DNA of 17,949 bases from positions 1 through 17,949 of the forward strand of contig JANZZA010000499.1 of NCBI GenBank assembly GCA_026419655.1. Direction: 5' to 3'. The stretch comes from Armatimonadota bacterium (GTDB lineage Bacteria > Armatimonadota > Zipacnadia > Zipacnadales > FEN-943). This document shows positions 1-7,112 of this stretch, one piece after another. A model generated the notes under the pieces. The model had not been told where the DNA came from and made no database searches. It worked only from the letters and a program-made list of their open reading frames with translations. The translations under genes were made by a program, and so were the position numbers. Positions within the stretch are counted from its first letter, which is position 1. Every line of letters starts with the position of its first letter.

Positions 1-1298
1 CGCCAGATGTTTCCCGGCGCGTCCGGTTCAGCAGTAGAACCCATGAGGTAGTAGCGCACAGGCGGCTGGGGGGGCTCCTGTTCTGGCTGGCCGCGCATGC
101 AACTTTCCACAAAGGCTACCGCGTCGGCGGCCACGTCCAGGGCGGCATTATCGGGCCAGGAGAGCTGGCCCGCGGAAGTACCGCCGATTGCGTGGGTCCA
201 GGGCCCCATGATAAGGCGCTGGCGGCCCCGGGCACCTTCGCCGCCTCCGTGCTGCCACGAAAGAAAGGCATCTATTGTGCCCTGCTGGAAAATGTCGAAC
301 CATCCGCCGATGTGCAGGGCCGGAACCTTGACGGCGGCAACTTTATCTTGTGTCGCGGCGTCGAAATCGCGCCACCACGAATCGTAGGTGTAATGGGCAC
401 GCATCAGCGCGAGATTTTCGTCGGGCCAGGCGTTGGCGCGGAGCCATTCCTCTATATCGGCCTTGGCAAAAAGCCCGCCGCGATAAACGACATGGTGGTA
501 CAGGCTTGGTGCGCCCACGGCGACCACCTGGCAGACAAGATGCGGTGGGGCTGTCGGCGCCAGGAGATACTGCGTGATGCCGAGGGCAGAGCCGCCAACG
601 GTAGCTACTCGTCCGTCACACCAGGACTGGCTTGCTACCCACTCGACCGTGGTATAACCGTCTCTGTGGCCGGCCCAGCCGCAGTCGGCAAAAGCAATTG
701 CCTCGCCTTCGCTATCGAAACGGCCGCGCATGTCCTGAGCGACGAAGGCGTAGCCGCGAGCGAGGAAGACGGCCGCCAGGTCGTGGAGCCAAAAGCGGCC
801 ATAGGGAGTCCGCGCTAAAACGGCAGGCCAGGGGCCACCTTCTGCAGCCGGCAGGAAAACCTCCGTGGCCAGCCGGGCACCGTCGGTCATAGGTACCATT
901 TCGGTGCGCGGCTCGACGGCCACCACTGGCTGGACCACCAACTCCACCAGGTGCTCAGCAGAAGGACGAAGGGCCTGTGGCGAGGCGGCCAATAAGGCGC
1001 CTGACGTGGGCCAGCCGACCGGCAGGCTTGCTCCAGCCGTAGCACACGTATACAGCGGTGATGCTGTGAAAACAACGACCTCCTCGTCCCCCGATGCCCC
1101 CGCCAGCTCGACGACGAAGAGTCCGTCGGCATAAGAAGCGCCACGCCATTCCACAGGTGCGGGCGCTTCTGGGGGAGCTGCCTCCAGTGTCGCCACGCGC
1201 ACGGCGGCTATTGGCAACCGCGCAGGGGCACGGCCAGTGACGGCATCAATCACCCGGCCCGTAATGCGCGGCTGGGTCTCGCTAACTGCTGGACTCAT
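1..1298 (-). CDS. CocE/NonD family serine hydrolase (S15-like), C-terminus cut by window edge
   Basis: An open frame of 432 codons runs from an ATG at 1298 off the left end of the window, so the C-terminus is missing. GGAGG lies 8 nt upstream of the ATG. The alpha/beta-hydrolase catalytic domain begins near residue 130 (EMVPMTDGARLATEVFLP), followed by ARTPYGR and VAQDMRGRFDSEG, typical of the CocE / X-Pro dipeptidyl-peptidase-like (S15) family. The complete triad is visible: Ser237 in GGSALG, Asp335 in GGWFD and His369 in GPWTHA. These enzymes hydrolyse esters, amides or N-acylated substrates; the substrate here cannot be told. Residues 1-130 are a family-atypical N-terminal extension beginning ITGRVIDAVTGRAPA, which resembles the start of a small beta-sandwich (carboxypeptidase regulatory-like) domain. 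I see no signal peptide, so it is probably cytoplasmic. The gene appears to be transcribed separately from the qat-like pair upstream. Confidence 0.88.
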   Translation of the reverse strand, partial: MSPAVSETQPRITGRVIDAVTGRAPARLPIAAVRVATLEAAPPEAPAPVEWRGASYADGLFVVELAGASGDEEVVVFTASPLYTCATAGASLPVGWPTSGALLAASPQALRPSAEHLVELVVQPVVAVEPRTEMVPMTDGARLATEVFLPAAEGGPWPAVLARTPYGRFWLHDLAAVFLARGYAFVAQDMRGRFDSEGEAIAFADCGWAGHRDGYTTVEWVASQSWCDGRVATVGGSALGITQYLLAPTAPPHLVCQVVAVGAPSLYHHVVYRGGLFAKADIEEWLRANAWPDENLALMRAHYTYDSWWRDFDAATQDKVAAVKVPALHIGGWFDIFQQGTIDAFLSWQHGGGEGARGRQRLIMGPWTHAIGGTSAGQLSWPDNAALDVAADAVAFVESCMRGQPEQEPPQPPVRYYLMGSTAEPDAPGNIW

Positions 1299-1575
1299 TG
1301 GTACGACCTCCGGCTGGAACTGTTGTCTCGCCTCAGTATATCCTGGTGACAATGGTGCGCAAACGGCGGCGGTTTACGGGATTCTGCTTGGGTGTCGCGG
1401 GTGAAGCAGCCTTCGGGGCATTTGTGACCCCAAGGAGATAGCCCCAGGGACTTGCCAGGTTATGCCATGGCTGGAGCAGGTCCGTCCCTATCGCGTCGGG
1501 GCGGTCGGCGCCCCTGACCGTGGAGCGCGAAGGGCATGAGGAGAGCTTGGGAACGAAGCCGGGCGGCAAGCCGTT
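1299..1575. other. Intergenic region between hydrolase and qatC-like gene
   Basis: These 277 nt contain no convincing gene. A 78-codon minus-strand frame starting at a TTG has no ribosome-binding site and unremarkable composition. A short GC hairpin (GGGGCG / CGCCCC, around 1499-1515) lies downstream of the qatC-like stop without a T-run. The likely hydrolase promoter lies at the left end. Confidence 0.4.
1335..1362 (-). promoter_or_regulatory. Possible sigma-70 promoter for the CocE-like hydrolase
   Basis: On the minus strand a TTGCGC (1362-1357) is followed after 16 nt by TATACT (1340-1335), which matches the -10 consensus at five of six bases; the -35 matches only at TTG. A start site near 1328 would leave a leader of about 30 nt containing the GGAGG ribosome-binding site of the ATG at 1298. 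This would separate hydrolase expression from the qatBC-like pair. Confidence 0.4.
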
Positions 1576-2934
1576 TCAAAAGGTTTCCCCCGAGGAAAGA
1601 TTTTCCAGGAGCCGCACGGCGGCCGGGAATCTTGATCTAACTACCTGAGTGACTTCGGCTGCGAACCGCTTCAGCATGGCCACTACATCCGGCAGCGACA
1701 CGCCCTCCGCCTGAAGGTCCAGGAGAGCCGGGGAATGAAGGATAAGCTCGGCCTCGGAGCGAGCATTGAGTTGGGCTACGTAGCTCAGGAAGTCTACGAG
1801 GTTTGAGAAGGCGTCGGTGCCACGGAACTCCTCGGGCCGCGCCAGCAGGTCTATCTCGTAGGCTTCGTCGGGCAGACCCGCTGCTAACAAAGACACCCGG
1901 CGCAGCAGGCAAGGTATACATCCTCCGCACTGGCGGTGCCGGCGGCCGGTCATCCAACAGCTTACGGTGCCCAGGATTTCCTCGGGGCGCAGCACCGGGC
2001 GCAAAAGGTCGGCTATGAGTTCAGTTTTGGTGCGGTAAACAAAGGGATTCAGCACATAGGTGTTTAGTCCGGCCGTGCGGCAAATGTGATTGAACAGGTT
2101 TATGACAGTCGGGTGGGTGCTGCGGGTAGACAGGCCGCCTATGCGGCTCGGTGTTAGCGGGAGGGCCACAGTGAGCACCCCGTTTTCGGGTAGGTAGACC
2201 TCGGTGACGCCGAGGGCTGCTGCCGCAGCCACGCCGAGGGTCATGAAAAGCAGCGACCTGGAGCGTCGGGATGGCTCACGCTGGTCCGGCGGTGGAAAGG
2301 GCAGAGCTGATGCAGCCACGCGTGGTGCAAGCACAACAAAGATGTGGCTGAGGTCAGGTTGGAGCCTGCGCAGAGCAGTGACGACCTGCTTCTGCGTCCG
2401 CAGGACCGTGGGATTGCCAGAGCGATGGCTTACGAAAAAAGGCCGGCGCCCTGTGCGCAGCAGCATCACGGCTCCGGCCAGAGAATCCAGACCGCCAGAG
2501 AGCAGACAGACACAGTCGCGCCCGGGTGGGTTGGATGGCCCAGCGACTTTGGGTGGTCTTTCGCCAGGCGGGCGCGGCCACAAATGGAGGCTCAAGTTGT
2601 CTCCAGTCAAGTGCCAGACCAGGCGTACAAGGTCATCGGCTAAGGAGCGCCACAGGTCCAGCCGCCGCACAGGTACGTGCAGCTCCAGGTCACGTACGAA
2701 GCGCTCGTTGCGTCCGCGAAGCACTGCGAGATCTGCCAGGTAGACAGCAGCGGCTAGGTCTAACAGGTCGGCGACTTCAGGACTTGGGGGGCCTGTTTGC
2801 TGCCATAGGGGCCTGGTGTCGAAGTTAACGTTGCGGCTGGGCGAACGCCAGTCGAGGCACAAGTTTGCCTGCTGGGCCAGTTCGCGGCCCACGTCATCAG
2901 ACAATCCCTCAACTACGACTATGCGGGCCGTCAC
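1576..2934 (-). CDS. qatC: QatC-like / QueC-family PP-loop ATPase (Qat anti-phage system)
   Basis: This 452-residue protein belongs to the QueC (7-cyano-7-deazaguanine synthase) superfamily but is about twice the length of housekeeping QueC, which is typical of QatC-type proteins. Residues 1-138 form an extra N-terminal domain. The PP-loop SGGLDS at 146-151 binds ATP for adenylation. A conserved stretch runs from PENG (249-252) through PLTPSR (259-264) to STRSTHP (269-275). A QueC-type zinc site follows, with Cys326, Cys336, Cys339 and Cys342 (TVSC ... QCGGCIPC). I chose the GTG at 2934 because it overlaps the stop of the upstream qatB-like gene by 4 nt (GTGA) and has GGTGG 6 nt upstream; a longer frame to 3048 lies inside qatB. 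QueC enzymes turn a carboxylated 7-deazaguanine into a nitrile through an amide. In defence systems, related enzymes are thought to modify another macromolecule. No queD, queE or queF is nearby, which argues against a plain queuosine role. Confidence 0.8.
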   Translation of the reverse strand: MTARIVVVEGLSDDVGRELAQQANLCLDWRSPSRNVNFDTRPLWQQTGPPSPEVADLLDLAAAVYLADLAVLRGRNERFVRDLELHVPVRRLDLWRSLADDLVRLVWHLTGDNLSLHLWPRPPGERPPKVAGPSNPPGRDCVCLLSGGLDSLAGAVMLLRTGRRPFFVSHRSGNPTVLRTQKQVVTALRRLQPDLSHIFVVLAPRVAASALPFPPPDQREPSRRSRSLLFMTLGVAAAAALGVTEVYLPENGVLTVALPLTPSRIGGLSTRSTHPTVINLFNHICRTAGLNTYVLNPFVYRTKTELIADLLRPVLRPEEILGTVSCWMTGRRHRQCGGCIPCLLRRVSLLAAGLPDEAYEIDLLARPEEFRGTDAFSNLVDFLSYVAQLNARSEAELILHSPALLDLQAEGVSLPDVVAMLKRFAAEVTQVVRSRFPAAVRLLENLSSGETF

Positions 2935-3710
2935 AGAGTACCACCGGCCCCGAGCAGACCCAGTCCCTGAGTCATCATCTGGCCCAGGAACTCCTGCACC
3001 GCCGCGAGCCTTCCGGCCTCGGGTGCCGCAAGAACCTCCTGCAGCCACGGCTCAGAAGGCGCGAGGTCCAGCACGCTGGTGGTGTTGCGGCAGTGATGAC
3101 CAACACCATCCAGGAAGCGTTGGGCGGCGCTGACGTTGGGGAAAGACGAGGTCCCCACGAAGTCGCTCAGGTCCCGGGATACGAAGTAGCGGAAGGTCCG
3201 GTCCAGGTCGTGGCCGAGGAAGGCGCGAGAGAGCTGCCACAGGCAGCCCTGGCTTGCGTAGCCGCCAAAGTTTGCCTCAACCGTTGCTGCGTCGAGGTTC
3301 AGTAGTCCGCCCGCCTGGTCGCCAGCGGCTGCTTCCATGGCGGTCACGGCAAGGGCGTCCAGTGCCAGTTCGGCAAAGCGTGACGTGGCGTGCGCGAGGG
3401 CTATGCGGGTGGCGCTGGCACTGCGTAGCCCAGAGGCCAGGGAAAGCACCGGCGGCCCAGCCTCTGCCACCTCCAGGGACTTCAGATACTGTGGCAGGCC
3501 CTCCTGGCTTACTTGTCTGGAACCCACCAGAAGAGTGTCCAGGCACACCGCTACTCCTGGCCCGCTCATCTGGGCGCGGGTCTCGGCGTCCAGGGCCTGC
3601 ACTATTGTGCCCACCACTTGGCCCGGATCGGGATTGGGCTGGCGATACAACTCTCGCACCCTTTCCCACTCAGGCGTTGCCGGCGAGCGTTGGGCTGCTG
3701 AGGTCCCCAT
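2931..3710 (-). CDS. qatB: QatB-like protein (Qat anti-phage system)
   Basis: This 259-residue protein starts at the ATG at 3710. It begins Met-Gly-Thr-Ser, continues SPATPEW and then a helical region (GLRSASATRIALAHATSRFAELAL, about residues 94-117). Near the C-terminus is the stretch YFVSRDLSDFVGTSSF (175-190) followed by DGVGHHCR. The MGTS start, small size and position directly upstream of a QueC-like gene are what I remember of QatB, a family of unclear biochemical function. I cannot run a profile search, so the family call is recognition plus context. No signal peptide or membrane segment is seen. The stop overlaps the qatC-like start by 4 nt, so the two are translationally coupled and probably form a complex. 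The ribosome-binding site is weak (GGTCGG about 6 nt before the ATG). The usual partners qatA (ATPase, upstream) and qatD (TatD nuclease, downstream) are absent from both sides. Confidence 0.65.
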   Translation of the reverse strand: MGTSAAQRSPATPEWERVRELYRQPNPDPGQVVGTIVQALDAETRAQMSGPGVAVCLDTLLVGSRQVSQEGLPQYLKSLEVAEAGPPVLSLASGLRSASATRIALAHATSRFAELALDALAVTAMEAAAGDQAGGLLNLDAATVEANFGGYASQGCLWQLSRAFLGHDLDRTFRYFVSRDLSDFVGTSSFPNVSAAQRFLDGVGHHCRNTTSVLDLAPSEPWLQEVLAAPEAGRLAAVQEFLGQMMTQGLGLLGAGGTL

Positions 3711-3757
3711 GCCTGACCGACCGCCCGGGACAGCTTTTGTTCAGTGGCTGCGCCTGC

Positions 3758-3771
3758 GACGGGGCCCCGTC
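3758..3771. promoter_or_regulatory. Perfect 14-bp palindrome upstream of qatB-like gene
   Basis: GACGGGGCCCCGTC is perfectly self-complementary with no spacer and lies 48 nt before the qatB-like ATG, where an operator for a dimeric regulator could sit. No regulator gene is nearby, and GC-rich palindromes also arise by chance in such DNA. Confidence 0.25.
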
Positions 3772-3909
3772 CCTATTGTCGCGGGGCATTGCTCTGGCGT
3801 GCTCCCACCACCAGCGTAAAAGGACGCTTCCTGGTTTCCCCTTGCGCCTTTGTAGTCCTTCCGGGCGACCGCGCTATCCTTCTCGCTCGTGCCTTTGCCT
3901 GGTGCATGA

Positions 3910-3923
3910 ACCTTCCGGAAGGT
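3910..3923. promoter_or_regulatory. Perfect 14-bp palindrome in divergent intergenic region
   Basis: ACCTTCCGGAAGGT is perfectly self-complementary, in the middle of the divergent region, about 190 nt from either gene. It could be an operator shared by the two directions. No repeat copy was found elsewhere in the window. Confidence 0.25.
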
Positions 3924-4108
3924 CTTCTCGGCTCATCGCAGACGGCCTCATGCCCGCACCCGGAGTTGTTAGCTCCGTGTTTTCCTTCTGTGACTCATGC
4001 GTTACTCCTAAAGTTTGCTTGCTGGCGAAAGGTTATTAGCGCTGAGCGAAGAAACAACACTCCCAGCCAATATGGCCAAGCGCCTTGCAAGCCAAGGAGG
4101 AAAGCCCG

Positions 4109-4921
4109 GTGAAAAAGGGGATTGTCTACGGATGCCTGCCCGGCAGCCTTCCGCCGCGCGAGCGCCTCGTGCTGTCGAAGGAAGCCGGGCTTGACGGGAT
4201 TGAAATCCATGATTTCCCAACCCAGAAGGACACCGAGGAATTCGCAGCCCTGGCAGCGGACGTAGGGCTGGAGATCCACTCGGTCATGGCGGGAAGCCAC
4301 TGGGAATTGCCTCTGTCCAGCACGGACGAAGACGTGCGGCGCCGAGGCGTGGAGGGAATAAAGCACTCGTTGCACGTGGCAAAGTGGTCAGGCGCGCCTG
4401 TAGTGCTGGTCGTACCAGGCGTGGTGACCGACGACGTTTCCTACGCGGCTGCCTACGAGTTGTCACGCAAGTCCCTGCTAGAGCTTCTCCCAGTGGCCGA
4501 GGAGCTCGGCGTGACGATGCTCGTCGAGAACGTATGGAATAAGTTCCTGCTCAGCCCGCTGGAGTTCCGCGACTTCGTGGACAGCTTCGAGTCGCCCTTT
4601 GTGCAGGCGTATTTCGACGTGGGCAACATCTTGCTATATGGCTATCCGCATCAGTGGATTGAGATTCTCGGCCAGCGGATTAAGCGCGTCCACGTGAAAG
4701 ACTTCGACGTCGGCACCCGGCAATTTGTGTCGCTGCTTAGCGGCAGCGTGGATTGGTCCCGGGTGATGAATGCGCTGCGCGGCATTGGCTACGACAGCTA
4801 TCTCACAGTCGAGGTAGGGCCGTACGCCCAGTTCCCCGAAGTGTTCATCAAACACATCGGGCTGGCGATGGACGCCATAGTGAGCCTCGGCGCGCAAGGA
4901 TGTTGTTGCGGTAGCAGATAG
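4109..4921 (+). CDS. Sugar phosphate isomerase/epimerase-like TIM barrel
   Basis: This 270-residue protein has the xylose-isomerase-like / AP endonuclease 2 TIM-barrel fold. The probable divalent-metal ligands lie at the expected strand ends: Glu140 (MLVEN), Asp170 (AYFDVGN), His195 (RVHVKDFD) and Glu235 (LTVEVGP). Members isomerise or epimerise sugars, sugar phosphates or inositols; the substrate cannot be told. I chose the GTG at 4109 because AGGAGG ends 8 nt before it and the product then begins MKKGIVYG, the normal first strand; a TTG at 4085 in the same frame has no such site. It is cytoplasmic, with no signal peptide. The C-terminus carries an unusual Cys-Cys-Cys run (GAQGCCCGSR), possibly incidental. 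It stands alone between the divergent qat-like pair and the convergent purF. Confidence 0.85.
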   Translation: MKKGIVYGCLPGSLPPRERLVLSKEAGLDGIEIHDFPTQKDTEEFAALAADVGLEIHSVMAGSHWELPLSSTDEDVRRRGVEGIKHSLHVAKWSGAPVVLVVPGVVTDDVSYAAAYELSRKSLLELLPVAEELGVTMLVENVWNKFLLSPLEFRDFVDSFESPFVQAYFDVGNILLYGYPHQWIEILGQRIKRVHVKDFDVGTRQFVSLLSGSVDWSRVMNALRGIGYDSYLTVEVGPYAQFPEVFIKHIGLAMDAIVSLGAQGCCCGSR

Positions 4922-5193
4922 CTAACTGACCGCGCCCTCAACTGACGACCGGGAACTAACGCTGCTCTGGGGGTGGCGAGTAGCTTGGGCTACCCGCGTG
5001 TCGAGGCGGCACCGGCGTTTTCCGGACGCAGAGACTTGGTGTGTCCAGCCTCCGCTGCTGGTTAGGGGCCCGGGGCAGTAGCTTTCAGAAGGGTCGTCCC
5101 CGGGCCCCACCTGAGATTCTTTGTACTGATGCCACCATACGCGTCGCCATGACAGATTTCAAGCCGCCCTGAGGCAAGGCGGCAGGGACCCGC
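4922..5193. other. Convergent intergenic DNA with hairpins, left part
   Basis: No gene is evident between the isomerase stop and the first mobile element. Three inverted repeats are visible: GTAGC-TTGG-GCTAC with flanking pairs (4976-4997), the long GC stem at 5065-5108, and GCCGCC / GGCGGC (5163-5183). They could terminate or insulate the converging isomerase and purF transcripts. Confidence 0.4.
5065..5108. terminator. Strong GC hairpin, possible bidirectional terminator
   Basis: The arms GGGGCCCGGGG (5065-5075) and CCCCGGGCCCC (5098-5108) form a perfect 11-bp GC stem around a 22-nt loop, between two convergent genes. Neither side has a proper T-run (the plus side continues ACCTGAGATTCTTTG), so it is not a textbook intrinsic terminator. 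Each arm is itself nearly palindromic. Confidence 0.35.
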
Positions 5194-5530
5194 GGGAGTA
5201 TTCAGTTTGCTCAGGATTTTGTTTCAGGGAAAAAGGCGAAGGGCGCGGAGAATCACCTCGGTGGTCTGTCCGAAACCCTGTGTTGACCTATACAGGGCCA
5301 CAAAAGTGCACAAAGTTGTGTGTCTGAGCCTTTGCCTAGGTGCACGTCTCCCAAGCGCTGCAGGAGCTTTTCCAACAGTATCCTTAGGTGACTGTTGCAA
5401 AACCTTACTTTTCGCGGGTGAGTCGCCCCCGTCTAGCATAAGCTGCCGACATAGATCTGTGCCGTAATCTGACTGGGAGCTACGTCGAGGTGAGTCTTGC
5501 AACAGTCTGCTTAGAAAACCGAATACTCCC
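5194..5530 (+). mobile_element. Family 1 MITE-like element, copy 1 (interrupted by a family 2 element)
   Basis: The element starts with GGGAGTATTC (5194-5203) and ends with its exact reverse complement GAATACTCCC (5521-5530). Its body (5194-5387 plus 5515-5530, 210 nt) aligns without gaps to the copy at 14715-14924, with 41 mismatches by my count (about 80% identity). The extra 127 nt is a nested element plus a 5-bp duplication. The inverted similarity extends imperfectly inward to about 30 bp. It contains no transposase and no convincing ORF, so it is a non-autonomous element. No clear target duplication is seen at the outer edges of this copy, which fits its being older or rearranged. It sits just downstream of purF. 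Confidence 0.75.
5388..5509 (-). mobile_element. Family 2 MITE-like element, copy A (122 bp), nested in family 1 copy 1
   Basis: The left end reads GTGACTGTTGCAAAAC; the right end, reversed, reads CAGACTGTTGCAAGAC, giving a core inverted repeat GACTGTTGCAARAC. CTTAG precedes it (5383-5387) and follows it (5510-5514), a perfect 5-bp target duplication; the uninterrupted family 1 copy has a single CTTAG at that point. Read on the minus strand its interior matches copy B (shared CCTCGACGTAGC, TACGGCACAG and GCGACTCA at the same offsets), so strand is given relative to B. No ORF of note. Confidence 0.75.
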
Positions 5531-5577
5531 GGGGGCCCGCACTGGCGCCTGAGCCCCTTGCTGGCCAGAGAGGGTTC

Positions 5578-7032
5578 CTACTCGGAGGCCGGCTGGCGGT
5601 CACGTTCCAGGTCGAACTTGCTGACCTTTACCTCCGGTGGCACTTCGATGGGGTACTGGCCGTCGAAGCACGCCGTGCAGAAATTCAGCTTTGGCAGTCC
5701 AACGGCTTTTATCATGTTGGCCATCATCTGGTACTCGAGCGTGTCTGCACCGACCTCTTTGCGGATGTCTTCCACCGACATGCGGGCGGCGATGAGTTCA
5801 CTTCGGCCCGCCGAGGTATCTATGCCATAAAAGCAGGGGTATCGGATGGGCGGACAGGTGATGCGCAGGTGGATTTCTTTGGCTCCGGCGCTGCGGAGGA
5901 GCTCCACTTCGGGTTTGGTAGTCGTGCCGCGGACAATCGAGTCGTCTACCACTATCAGCCGCCGGCCAGCAATGACTTCCTTGAGCGGGCTGAGCTTCAT
6001 CTTCACGCCCAGCTCGCGCATGCGCTGATCCGGGCTAATGAAGGTGCGGAAGATATATCGGTTCTTGATGAGGACCTCACCGAAGGGCTTGCGGCTTTCC
6101 TGAGCGTAGCCGATGGCAGCGGGGATGCCGGTTTCGGGGATGGGCACGACCAGGTCGGCGTCCACGTCGGAGGTGCGGGCGAGCATCTGGCCCATCCTGA
6201 AGCGCGCCATGTACACGTTCTTGCCGTAGATGGTGCTGTCCGGCCTGGCAAAGTAAATGAACTCGAAGATGCACATGGCACGGCGCGGGCTCTCGAGGAC
6301 CTGGGTAGCGTGCAGGCCGTCGCCGTCTATAACAACCATTTCCCCCGGCTGTATTTCGCGCACAAACTCAGCCCCGACGGTCTGGAGCGCGCAGGTCTCC
6401 GAGGCGATGACCCAGCCGGCGGAGTTTAGCTGACCGATGCACAGCGGTCGGACGCCGTGGGGGTCGCGCACGGCGATAAGGCGGTCGGGCGTGATGATGC
6501 CCAGGGAGTAAGCCCCGAGCACGGTGTGCATTAGCTCCGCCACGGCGTCCTCAGCAGTAGTAGCCCGGGACAACTCCAGTAGCTTGGCCATGACTTCCGT
6601 GTCGCTGGAACCGTAAAAGATGACGCCGGCGGCTTCGAGCTGGCGACGCAGCAGGCCGGCGTTGACGAGGTTGCCGTTGTGGGCAATGGCAAAGGGGCCA
6701 AAGTGGCCCTCGCCGACGATGGGCTGAGCGTTGGGCAGGGTGTTGCTGCCCATGGTTGAGTAGCGGACATGGCCAAGAGCCACGTAGCCGCGCAGACGGC
6801 GGATGATGCTTTCGTCGAAAACCTGAAAGGCCAGCCCCAGGTCAACGTGGCTATCAAGGCGGTGACCATCACCCACAACAATGCCGGCGCTTTCCTGACC
6901 GCGGTGCTGAAGCGCGAAAAGGCCGAAATAGGTGGTGCGGGCAACGTCTTCCCCGGGCGCGAAGACACCGAACACACCGCAGGCATCGCGCCAGCGGCCG
7001 TGGCCGGGGACTGGGAACTGTATCGCAGGCAC
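5578..7032 (-). CDS. purF: Amidophosphoribosyltransferase (glutamine PRPP amidotransferase)
   Basis: PurF makes 5-phosphoribosylamine from PRPP and glutamine, the first committed step of purine synthesis. The 484-residue protein has an N-terminal Ntn-glutaminase domain with the nucleophile at Cys18 in DACGVFGVF, so a 17-residue propeptide is presumably removed. The phosphoribosyltransferase domain follows, with the PRPP loop VVDDSIVRGTTT near residues 360-372. Four cysteines at the positions of the Bacillus-type 4Fe-4S ligands are present (MCIFEF near 253, PCFYG near 398, and CTAC near 450-453), placing it in the iron-sulfur, propeptide-bearing class. The GTG at 7032 is supported by GGAGGG 7 nt upstream. 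It is the last gene of the cluster, 80 nt after purE. Confidence 0.97.
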   Translation of the reverse strand: MPAIQFPVPGHGRWRDACGVFGVFAPGEDVARTTYFGLFALQHRGQESAGIVVGDGHRLDSHVDLGLAFQVFDESIIRRLRGYVALGHVRYSTMGSNTLPNAQPIVGEGHFGPFAIAHNGNLVNAGLLRRQLEAAGVIFYGSSDTEVMAKLLELSRATTAEDAVAELMHTVLGAYSLGIITPDRLIAVRDPHGVRPLCIGQLNSAGWVIASETCALQTVGAEFVREIQPGEMVVIDGDGLHATQVLESPRRAMCIFEFIYFARPDSTIYGKNVYMARFRMGQMLARTSDVDADLVVPIPETGIPAAIGYAQESRKPFGEVLIKNRYIFRTFISPDQRMRELGVKMKLSPLKEVIAGRRLIVVDDSIVRGTTTKPEVELLRSAGAKEIHLRITCPPIRYPCFYGIDTSAGRSELIAARMSVEDIRKEVGADTLEYQMMANMIKAVGLPKLNFCTACFDGQYPIEVPPEVKVSKFDLERDRQPASE

Positions 7033-7112
7033 TAGTTAACCCTCCGGCCCCGTTGAAAGTCATCCAGACATAGCGCTGCCAGGTCGCTGAGCACGCGTTG
7101 CCCTCAAGGACT

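Larger units (their letters stand above)
3711..4108. other. Divergent intergenic region between qatB-like gene and isomerase
   Basis: These 398 nt separate two divergently transcribed genes and must hold both promoters. I do not see a convincing -35/-10 pair for either. There are two perfect 14-bp palindromes (3758-3771 and 3910-3923). A short hairpin CGGAG/CTCCG (about 3960-3976) on the plus strand is followed by a T-rich stretch. The open frames crossing the region (for example 3744-4112 plus) lack ribosome-binding sites and read as random sequence. Confidence 0.4.

Noticed and set aside
192..818. Long plus-strand ORF opposite the CocE-like hydrolase
   Set aside because: It is the antisense shadow of a frame with a complete catalytic triad and a good ribosome-binding site.
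1333..1569. 78-codon minus-strand ORF between the qatC-like gene and the hydrolase
   Set aside because: It starts at a TTG without a ribosome-binding site, contains the likely hydrolase promoter and shows no recognisable protein features.
2935..3048. Longer N-terminus for the QatC-like protein
   Set aside because: The extra 38 residues are low-complexity (Gly/Arg/Asp) and encoded entirely within the qatB-like gene; the GTG at 2934 has the coupled GTGA overlap and a ribosome-binding site.
3254..4039. 261-codon plus-strand ORF across the qatB-like gene and intergenic region
   Set aside because: It is antisense to the qatB-like gene, rich in Arg/Pro/Ser as expected for GC-rich shadow frames, and lacks a ribosome-binding site.
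4922..5193. Possible tRNA or structured RNA in the convergent intergenic region
   Set aside because: Hairpins exist, but there is no T-loop consensus, cloverleaf or riboswitch core that I recognise.
5207..5467. Small plus-strand ORFs inside the two family 1 copies (5207-5467 and 14740-14931) that translate to similar peptides
   Set aside because: The peptides are about 54% identical while the DNA is about 80% identical, which is what neutral drift of the DNA gives. Mismatches fall at all codon positions, and the first ORF runs into the nested element. They are a by-product of the DNA repeat.
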